Assembly: GCF_963678635.1 (NCBI RefSeq) | Contig: NC_087067.1 | Span: forward strand, 59,876,594-59,940,593 | Length of the DNA: 64,000 nt | Source of the DNA: Symsagittifera roscoffensis | Lineage: Eukaryota; Xenacoelomorpha; Acoela; Convolutidae | Direction of reading: 5' to 3' | Shown here: positions 33,735 through 44,376 of the stretch, piece after piece | Position numbering within the stretch: the stretch's first letter is position 1 | Layout: the number at the start of each line of letters is the position of its first letter | The notes under the pieces: generated by a model | Told to the model about the DNA's origin: nothing | Databases searched by the model: none | What the model saw: the letters and a program-made list of their open reading frames with translations, nothing else | Position numbers and translations under genes: made by a program

Positions 33735-36700
33735 ACTTGCCAATGCTACATATCGTGATTATAGCCAAAGTGCCACCAAAGAAAACACATTTAATAAGAT
33801 AACTCTTATTTGCGAGTTACTTGCCAATGCTACATATCGTAATTATAGCCAAAGTGCCACCAAAGAAAACACATTTAATAAGATAACTCTTATTTGCGAG
33901 TTACTTGCCAATGCTACATATCGTAATTATAGCCAAAGTGCCACCAAAGAAAACACATTTAATAAGATAACTCTTATATACGAGTTACTTGCCAATGCTA
34001 CATATCGTAATTATAGCCAAAGTGCCACCAAAGAAAACACATTTAATAAGATAACTCTTATTTGCGAGATACTTGCCAATGCTACATATCGTAATTATAG
34101 CCAAAGTGCCATCAAAGAAAACACATTTATTAAGATAACTCTTATTTGCGAGTTACTTGCCAATGCTACATATCGTAATTATAGCCAAAGTGCCACCAAA
34201 GAAAACACATTTAATAAGATAACTCTTATTTGCGAGTTACTTGCCAATGCTACATATCGTAATTATAGCCAAAGTGCCAACAAAGAAAACACATTTAATA
34301 AGATAACTCTTATTTGCGAGATACTTGCCAATGCTACATATCGTAATTATAGCCAAAGTGCCACCAAAGAAAACACATTTAATAAGATAACTCTTATTTG
34401 CGAGTTACTTGCCAATGCTACATATCGTAATTATAGCCAAAGTGCCACCAAAGAAAACACATTTAATAAGATAACTCTTATTTGCGAGTTACTTGCCAAT
34501 GCTACATATCGTAATTATAGCCAAAGTGCCACCAAAGAAAACACATTTAATAAGATAACTCTTATTTGCGAGATACTTGCCAATGCTACATATCGTAATT
34601 ATAGCCAAAGTGCCACCAAAGAAAACACATTTAATAAGATAACTCTTATTTGCGAGTTACTTGCCAATGCTACATATCGTAATTATAGCCAAAGTGTCAC
34701 CAAAGAAAACACATTTAATAAGATAACTCTTATTTGCGAGTTACTTGCCAATGCTACATATCGTAATTATAGCCAAAGTGCCAACAAAGAAAACACATTT
34801 AATAAGATAACTCTTATTTGCGAGTTACTTGCCAATGCAACATATCGTAATTATAGCCAAAGTGCCACCCAAGAAAACACATTTAATAAGATAACTCTTA
34901 TTTGCGAGTTACTTGCCAATGCTACATATCGTAATTATAGCCAAAGTGCCACCAAAGAAAACACATTTAATAAGATAACTCTTATTTGCGAGTTACTTGC
35001 CAATGCTACATATCGTAATTATAGCCAAAGTGCCACCAAAGAAAACACATTTAATAAGATAACTCTTTTTTGCGAGTTACTTGCCAATGCTACATATCGT
35101 AATTATAGCCAAAGTGCCACCAAAGAAAACACATTTAATAAGATAACTCTTATTTGCGAGTTACTTGCCAATGCTACATATCGTAATTATAGCCAAAGTG
35201 CCACCAAAGAAAACACATTTAATAAAATAACTCTTAATTGCGAGTTACTTGCCAATGCTACATATCGTAACTATAGCCAAAGTGCCACCAAAGAAAACAC
35301 ATTTAATAAGATAACTCTTATTTGCGAGTTACTTGCCAATGCTACATATCGTAATTATAGCCAAAGTGCCACCAAAGAAAACACATTTATTAAGATAACT
35401 CTTATTTGCGAGTTACTTGCCAATGCTACATATCGTAATTATAGCCAAAGTGCCACCAAAGAAAACACATTTAATAAGATAACTCTTATTTGCGAGTTAC
35501 TTGCCAATGCTACATATCGTAATTATAGCCAAAGTGCCACCAAAGAAAACACATTTAATAAGATAACTCTTATTTGCGAGTTACTTGCCAATGCTACATA
35601 TCGTAATTATAGCCAAAGTGTCACCAAAGAAAACACATTTAATAAGATAACTCTTATTTGCGAGTTACTTGCCAATGCTACATATCGTAATTATAGCCAA
35701 AGTGCCACCAAAGAAAACACATTTAATAAGATAACTCTTATTTGCGAGTTACTTGCCAATGCTACATATCGTAATTATAGCCAAAGTGCCACCAAAGAAA
35801 ACACATTTAATAAGATAACTCTTATTTGCGAGTTACTTGCCAATGCTACATATCGTAATTATAGCCAAAGCGCCACCAAAGAAAACACATTTAATAAGAT
35901 AACTCTTATTTGCGAGTTACTTGCCAATGCTACATATCGTAATTATAGCCAAAGTGCCACCAAAGAAAACACATTTAATAAGATAACTCTTATTTGCGAG
36001 TTACTTGCCAATGCTACATATCGTAATTATAGCCAAAGTGCCACCAAAGAAAACACATTTAATAAAATAACTCTTAATTGCGAGTTACTTGCCAATGCTA
36101 CATATCGTAACTATAGCCAAAGTGCCACCAAAGAAAACACATTTAATAAGATAACTCTCATTTGCGAGTTACTTGCCAATGCTACATATCGTAATTATAG
36201 CCAAAGTGCCACCAAAGAAAACACATTTAATAAGATAACTCTTATTTGCGAGTTACTTGCCAATGCAACATATCGTAATTATAGCCAAAGTGCCACCCAA
36301 GAAAACACATTTAATAAGATAACTCTTATTTGCGAGTTACTTGCCAATGCTACATATCGTAATTATAGCCAAAGTGCCACCAAAGAAAACACATTTAATA
36401 AGATAACTCTTATTTGCGAGTTACTTGCCAATGCTACATATCGTAATTATAGCCAAAGTGCCACCAAAGAAAACACATTTAATAAGATAACTCTTATTTG
36501 CGAGTTACTTGCCAATGCTACATATCGTAATTATAGCCAAAGTGCCACCAAAGAAAACACATTTAATAAGATAACTCTTATTTGCGAGTTACTTGCCAAT
36601 GCTACATATCGTAATTATAGCCAAAGTGCCACCAAAGAAAACACATTTAATAAAATAACTCTTAATTGCGAGTTACTTGCCAATGCTACATATCGTAACT

Positions 36701-39700
36701 ATAGCCAAAGTGCCACCAAAGAAAACACATTTAATAAGATAACTCTTATTTGCGAGTTACTTGCCAATGCTACATATCGTAATTATAGCCAAAGTGCCAC
36801 CAAAGAAAACACATTTATTAAGATAACTCTTATTTGCGAGTTACTTGCCAATGCTACATATCGTAATTATAGCCAAAGTGCCACCAAAGAAAACACATTT
36901 AATAAGATAACTCTTATTTGCGAGTTACTTGCCAATGCTACATATCGTAATTATAGCCAAAGTGCCACCAAAGAAAACACATTTAATAAGATAACTCTTA
37001 TTTGCGAGTTACTTGCCAATGCTACATATCGTAATTATAGCCAAAGTGTCACCAAAGAAAACACATTTAATAAGATAACTCTTATTTGCGAGTTACTTGC
37101 CAATGCTACATATCGTAATTATAGCCAAAGTGCCACCAAAGAAAACACATTTAATAAGATAACTCTTATTTGCGAGTTACTTGCCAATGCTACATATCGT
37201 AATTATAGCCAAAGTGCCACCAAAGAAAACACATTTAATAAGATAACTCTTATTTGCGAGTTACTTGCCAATGCTACATATCGTAATTATAGCCAAAGTG
37301 CCACCAAAGAAAACACATTTAATAAGATAACTCTTATTTGCGAGTTACTTGCCAATGCTACATATCGTAATTATAGCCAAAGTGCCACCAAAGAAAACAC
37401 ATTTAATAAGATAACTCTTATTTGCGAGTTACTTGCCAATGCTACATATCGTAATTATAGCCAAAGTGTCACCAAAGAAAACACATTTAATAAGATAACT
37501 CTTATTTGCGAGTTACTTGCCAATGCTACATATCGTAATTATAGCCAAAGTGCCACCAAAGAAAACACATTTAATAAGATAACTCTTATTTGCGAGTTAC
37601 TTGCCAATGCTACATATCGTAATTATAGCCAAAGTGCCACCAAAGAAAACACATTTAATAAGATAACTCTTATTTGCGAGTTACTTGCCAATGCTACATA
37701 TCGTAATTATAGCCAAAGTGCCACCAAAGAAAACACATTTAATAAGATAACTCTTATTTGCGAGTTACTTGCCAATGCTACATATCGTAATTATAGCCAA
37801 AGTGCCACCAAAGAAAACACATTTAATAAGATAACTCTTATTTGCGAGTTACTTGCCAATGCTACATATCGTAATTATAGCCAAAGTGCCACCAAAGAAA
37901 ACACATTTAATAAGATAACTCTTATTTGCGAGTTACTTGCCAATGCTTCATATCGTAATTATAGCCAAAGTGCCACCAAAGAAAACACATTTAATAAAAT
38001 AACTCTTAATTGCGAGTTACTTGCCAATGCTACATATCGTAACTATAGCCAAAGTGCCACCAAAGAAAACACATTTAATAAGATAACTCTTATTTGCGAG
38101 TTACTTGCCAATGCTACATATCGTAATTATAGCCAAAGTGCCACCAAAGAAAACACATTTATTAAGATAACTCTTATTTGCGAGTTACTTGCCAATGCTA
38201 CATATCGTAGTTATAGCCAAAGTGCCACCAAAGAAAACACATTTAATAAGATAACTCTTATTTGCGAGTTACTTGCCAATGCTACATATCGTAATTATAG
38301 CCAAAGTGCCACCAAAGAAAACACATTTAATAAGATAACTCTTATTTGCGAGTTACTTGCCAATGCTACATATCGTAATTATAGCCAAAGTGTCACCAAA
38401 GAAAACACATTTAATAAGATAACTCTTATTTGCGAGTTACTTGCCAATGCTACATATCGTAATTATAGCCAAAGTGCCACCAAAGAAAACACATTTAATA
38501 AGATAACTCTTATTTACGAGTTACTTGCCAATGCTACATATCGTAATTATAGCCAAAGTGCCACCAAAGAAAACACATTTAATAAGATAACTCTTATTTG
38601 CGAGTTACTTGCCAATGCTACATATCGTAATTATAGCCAAAGTGCCACCAAAGAAAACACATTTAATAAGATAACTCTTATTTGCGAGTTACTTGCCAAT
38701 GCTACATATCGTAATTATAGCCAAAGTGCCACCAAAGAAAACACATTTAATAAGATAACTCTTATTTGCGAGTTACTTGCCAATGCTACATATCGTAATT
38801 ATAGCCAAAGTGCCACCAAAGAAAACACATTTAATAAGATTACTCTTATTTGCGAGTTACTTGCCAATGCTACATATCGTAATTATAGCCAAAGTGCCAC
38901 CAAAGAAAACACATTTAATAAAATAACTCTTAATTGCGAGTTACTTGCCAATGCTACATATCGTAACTATAGCCAAAGTGCCACCAAAGAAAACACATTT
39001 AATAAGATAACTCTCATTTGCGAGTTACTTGCCAATGCTACATATCGTAATTATAGCCAAAGTGCCACCAAAGAAAACACATTTAATAAGATAACTCTTA
39101 TTTGCGAGTTACTTGCCAATGCTACATATCGTAATTATAGCCAAAGTGCCACCAAAGAAAACACATTTAATAAGATAACTCTTATTTGCGAGTTATTTGC
39201 CAATGCTACATATCGTAATTATAGCCAAAGTGCAACCAAAGAAAACACATTTAATAAGATAACTCTTATTTGCGAGTTACTAGCCAATGCTACATATCGT
39301 AATTATAGCCAAAGTGCCACCAAAGAAAACAAATTTAATAAGATAAATCTTATTTGCGAGTTACTTGCCAATGCTACATATCGTAATTATAGCCAAAGTG
39401 CCACCAAAGAAAACACATTTAATAAGATAACTCTTATTTGCGAGTTACTTGTCAATGCTACATATCGTAATTATAGCCAAAGTGCCACCAAAGAAAACAC
39501 ATTTAATAAGATAACTCTTATTTGCGAGTTACTTGCCAATGCTACATATCGTAATTATAGCCAAAGTGCCACCAAAGAAAACACATTTAATAAGATAACT
39601 CTTATTTGCGAGTTACTTGCCAATGCTACATATCGTAATTATAGCCAAAGTGCCACCAAAGAAAACACATTTAATAAGATAACTCTTATTTGCGAGTTAC

Positions 39701-41859
39701 TTGCCAATGCTACATATCGTAATTATAGCCAAAGTGCCACCAAAGAAAACACATTTAATAAGATAACTCTTATTTGCGAGTTACTTGCCAATGCTACATA
39801 TCGTAATTATAGCCAAAGTGCCACCAAAGAAAACACATTTAATAAGATAACTCTTATTTGCGAGTTACTTGCCAATGCTACATATCGTAATTATAGCCAA
39901 AGTGCCACCAAAGAAAACACATTTAATAAAATAACTCTTAATTGCGAGTTACTTGCCAATGCTACATATCGTAACTATAGCCAAAGTGCCACCAAAGAAA
40001 ACACATTTAATAAGATAACTCTCATTTGCGAGTTACTTGCCAATGCTACATATCGTAATTATAGCCAAAGTGCCACCAAAGAAAACACATTTAATAAGAT
40101 AACTCTTATTTGCGAGTTACTTGCCAATGCTACATATCGTAATTATAGCCAAAGTGCCACCAAAGAAAACACATTTAATAAGATAACTCTTATTTGCGAG
40201 TTACTTGCCAATGCTACATATCGTAATTATAGCCAAAGTGCAACCAAAGAAAACACATTTAATAAGATAACTCTTATTTGCGAGTTACTAGCCAATGCTA
40301 CATATCGTAATTATAGCCAAAGTGCCACCAAAGAAAACAAATTTAATAAGATAAATCTTATTTGCGAGTTACTTGCCAATGCTACATATCGTAATTATAG
40401 CCAAAGTGCCACCAAAGAAAACACATTTAATAAGATAACTCTTATTTGCGAGTTACTTGTCAATGCTACATATCGTAATTATAGCCAAAGTGCCACCAAA
40501 GAAAACACATTTAATAAGATAACTCTTATTTGCGAGTTACTTGCCAATGCTACATATCGTAATTATAGCCAAAGTGCCACCAAAGAAAACACATTTAATA
40601 AGATAACTCTTATTTGCGAGTTACTTGCCAATGCTACATATCGTAATTATAGCCAAAGTGCCACCAAAGAAAACACATTTAATAAGATAACTCTTATTTG
40701 CGAGTTACTTGCCAATGCTACATATCGTAATTATAGCCAAAGTGCCACCAAAGAAAACACATTTAATAAGATAACTCTTATTTGCGAGTTACTTGCCAAT
40801 GCTACATATCGTAATTATAGCCAAAGTGCCACCAAAGAAAACACATTTAATAAGATAACTCTTATTTGCGAGTTACTTGCCAATGCTACATATCGTAATT
40901 ATAGCCAAAGTGCCACCAAAGAAAACACATTTAATAAGATAACTCTTATTTGCGAGTTACTTGCCAATGCTACATATCGTAATTATAGCCAAAGTGCCAC
41001 CAAAGAAAACACATTTAATAAAATAACTCTTAATTGCGAGTTACTTGCCAATGCTACATATCGTAACTATAGCCAAAGTGCCACCAAAGAAAACACATTT
41101 AATAAGATAACTCTCATTTGCGAGTTACTTGCCAATGCTACATATCGTAATTATAGCCAAAGTGCCACCAAAGAAAACACATTTAATAAGATAACTCTTA
41201 TTTGCGAGTTACTTGCCAATGCTACATATCGTAATTATAGCCAAAGTGCCACCAAAGAAAACACATTTAATAAGATAACTCTTATTTGCGAGTTACTTGC
41301 CAATGCTACATATCGTAATTATAGCCAAAGTGCAACCAAAGAAAACACATTTAATAAGATAACTCTTATTTGCGAGTTACTAGCCAATGCTACATATCGT
41401 AATTATAGCCAAAGTGCCACCAAAGAAAACAAATTTAATAAGATAAATCTTATTTGCGAGTTACTTGCCAATGCTACATATCGTAATTATAGCCAAAGTG
41501 CCACCAAAGAAAACACATTTAATAAGATAACTCTTATTTGCGAGTTACTTGTCAATGCTACATATCGTAATTATAGCCAAAGTGCCACCAAAGAAAACAC
41601 ATTTAATAAGATAACTCTTATTTGCGAGTTACTTGCCAATGCTACATATCGTAATTATAGCCAAAGTGCCACCAAAGAAAACACATTTAATAAGATAACT
41701 CTTATTTGCGAGTTACTTGCCAATGCTACATATCGTAATTATAGCCAAAGTGCCACCAAAGAAAACACATTTAATAAGATAACTCTTATTTGCGAGTTAC
41801 TTGCCAATGCTACATATCGTAATTATAGCCAAAGTGCCACCAAAGAAAACACATTTAAT
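33735..41859. repeat. 84-bp satellite array, about 97 units, with higher-order structure
   Basis: The unit (for example from CTTGCCAATGCTACATATCG) repeats head to tail every 84 bp for 8125 bp. There are no spacers and almost no length variation. Unit variants recur at whole multiples of 84 bp: the 'cttaattgcgag' plus 'cgtaactatag' variant lies near 35221, 36061, 36649, 37993, 38917, 39925 and 41017. All frames are closed by stops. The edges are sharp, and the right end stops mid-unit at TTAAT|CGCATTGG. This is satellite DNA, not a coding or CRISPR array. Confidence 0.97.
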
Positions 41860-44220
41860 CGCATTGGTGTAGAGAATACATGGGGGTCTCCAAACACCCC
41901 CCCCCCCTGATCACCTCACACATATACTACTCCAGTCAAGCCAAAACATAGCCAACTGACAGAGTAATGAACGCAAAGAAACTGAAAAAAAACGACTTGT
42001 TTTTTAAAACCTTCCGAAAATTTTTGAATTTCGAAGAAAATAGATTGCCTTAAAGCTCTTTGATTTCGTAAAACAACTTATGATGGACACTTTTTGTTAA
42101 AATTAACCCAATTTGAGAAAGCTGGATCAAAAAGCAAAACTTTTGATTTGCTGGGATATCTGATAATTATTTCCATTTTCAAAATTAGAAGTCGATCACG
42201 TTTTTCATGACTTTTTGCTGTTCGATAGTTGAGTTTGTCTTCCTTTTAACAACAAAAAAAATGAACCTGAAAAGAAAACATGTCAAATTGCGAAAAACCA
42301 AAATTTAATCTGAACAATTTTAAGGACTTTTCCTGAAAAAAATCACCTATATAAGAGTACTCCCTACGTTCATTACTATTAAAGAATGGACTTCTTGTTT
42401 TGAAAAATTCTAACTTTCGAATTCTAAAGAAATATTTACAGCCTTAAGCTCTTTATAAATACAAAAGTTTCTGCTCAGTCCTTTTTGAGAAATTTTTTAT
42501 TTCACTGGTATAATTGAAATTTAAAATCCACTTTCGAAACTAGGAGTCGATTACGTTGTTGGCAAACCTAACGCTTTTGCTGTTCGATACTGAATTTTGT
42601 TTTCCTCTTAGTTAAGGAAATGCAGTGAATTTGAAAATAATTCAAAGTCAAATCGAGAAAGTGGCAGCAAATACAAATAGACTCAATTTTCCTTAAAATA
42701 ATTTGCAATACAACAAGATGAAGACATCCACACTAACCTCGCATGTAACAAATCACAAATCGCCAAGCCATATTATGTATAAATTATGCCTTTCAAAAAA
42801 TTGTGATATATTGAGTTAAAAATTTTCTGATATCGAGTTTTCATGATTGTTATGTCGTTTGAAACAAATAACTTTTTGTGGTTTATTTGATGAATTAAAA
42901 TGCATCAACTGTGTTAACTTATTATTATTAGAATGTCAAATCACCTGCTATCAAAAAGCTGTAAAGATGCGCCAAAAGTGGCACCAATATCTGCGACTTG
43001 GGTTGGAAAAAAAGAAAGCTCGTACTAATACACTCGCATCGCAAGTGTAAGCATGGCAGTGTATTGGAACCTTTTCCATCGTTTATCGGATCAAAAAGAT
43101 TTCTTCAAAAAGTTCCCTCACAGTGGAAACAAAGGTTGCCATGGAGAAGACATAATTTTTATTTGATTGTAATTTAGAGAATGAGTATGAGGGAAGGATT
43201 GTGCCTGAAGTTTAACTGGGAGGTAGGTCTGGAGTGGTGGACAGTGCCACTCCGGGCAATGGGGCATTGGTCCAGTCCGAAATGGTCACTGAAGTGGACG
43301 CGAACAACTCCTCAGTTCCAGTCACAGAACAGCGTACGAATTTTCTCAACAGATCGAGGGCAAATTAACCCAAATCATAGACACAAACACCGTAAACACA
43401 GAAGCGAAGCTGCATTTCGGAAACAAAAAGACTAACAAATGGCAAAAAGTAGTCAAACGTCCTCCAACAATATTCTGAAAGTTATATTTTTGTATTCATT
43501 TGAAATTGGATAGTTGAAAATCTTTGCCTCTAACCAAGTTAGGATTCTCCACCTCATTACTTAATTTTCATTAAGCTTTCCGAGTGTGACGTGTAAAATA
43601 CTCTCTTTTGATTGGGTGATTGTTACAACTATAAATCATGTCCCCCAGCCGCCTAAATTGTTACAAGTATTTAGGGAGGTGTGTGTTGACTTAAATTGGG
43701 TGTAAACTGGATCTTTCAGCCAATAGGGTAGATAGAGTATATTACACGCAACGCTAACCAATTTTAATCCAAATCAAAAATTGGGGAGGAAGAGGGGGTT
43801 TTCTAACAATGAAAATGCACTGAACTTGAAAAGAAATCAAAAGAAGTCAAATCGAGAAAGCAAGACTTATATAAGAGTACTCACTACTTTCATTGCTCTG
43901 AAAAAATTGATTTTTTTAAAAAAAAAGAAAGTCCTATATCAAATACGGAAAGCAACGAAAAGGCTTCAATTTGATGTCAAAATTGACTCTTACAAGTATT
44001 CCTTAAATAACTCAAAACTTTTTTAAAATAAAAATCAGCCAACAGACAGTTGAAAAAGAGTCAATGAACGCAAATAAACATAAAAATTGGACTCGTTTTT
44101 TGAAACAACTTCAAATTTTGACATTCAAACAAAAAAAAGATGACTATACAGCTCAAGATTAATAATTGACGCTTTTTTGATAAAACTAACACAATTGAGA
44201 AAACTAGATTACTAGGAAAA
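41860..44220. other. Repeat-derived right flank of the satellite, no gene
   Basis: Fragments of the same dispersed repeat as on the left flank lie at 41940-42130, 42860-43056 and 44035-44210. A C9 run is at 41898-41907. The word ACACAGAAGCGAAGC is at 43396-43410. Open frames here are short and unrecognised. Confidence 0.45.
43585..43756. repeat. Possible MITE with imperfect inverted ends
   Basis: The left end ...CGTGTAAAATACTCT and the right end AGAGTATATTACACG... are inverted repeats, extending to a shared ATTGG about 15 bp further in. The loop has no coding capacity. No target duplication is evident, so the call is tentative. Confidence 0.4.
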
Positions 44221-44223
44221 GCT

Positions 44224-44229
44224 TTTATT
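44224..44229 (-). terminator. Polyadenylation signal for the SMC3-like gene
   Basis: On the minus strand an AATAAA lies about 150 bp beyond the stop codon of the SMC3-like gene, the first such signal downstream of it. Confidence 0.45.
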
Positions 44230-44376
44230 CCGCTTTAACTTATAAACGAACTAAGTTAAAAATTGAACGAACTAAGTTAAAAATTGAAGTTCTTGTTAAA
44301 GTAATAGAAACAAACACGTTGAGGAATTATTTGACCGTTAAAACATCAGCAGTATTCATCTCATCGATGAATTTAA

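Noticed and set aside
33735-41859. CRISPR-like array
   Set aside because: The 84-bp units are contiguous and whole-unit identical with no unique spacers, and the host is eukaryotic. It is satellite DNA.
43216-43368. Coding exon in a GC-richer patch
   Set aside because: A 50-codon open stretch reads plausibly (SGVVDSATPGNGALV) but has no homology, unclear splice sites and a competing frame. Too weak to call.
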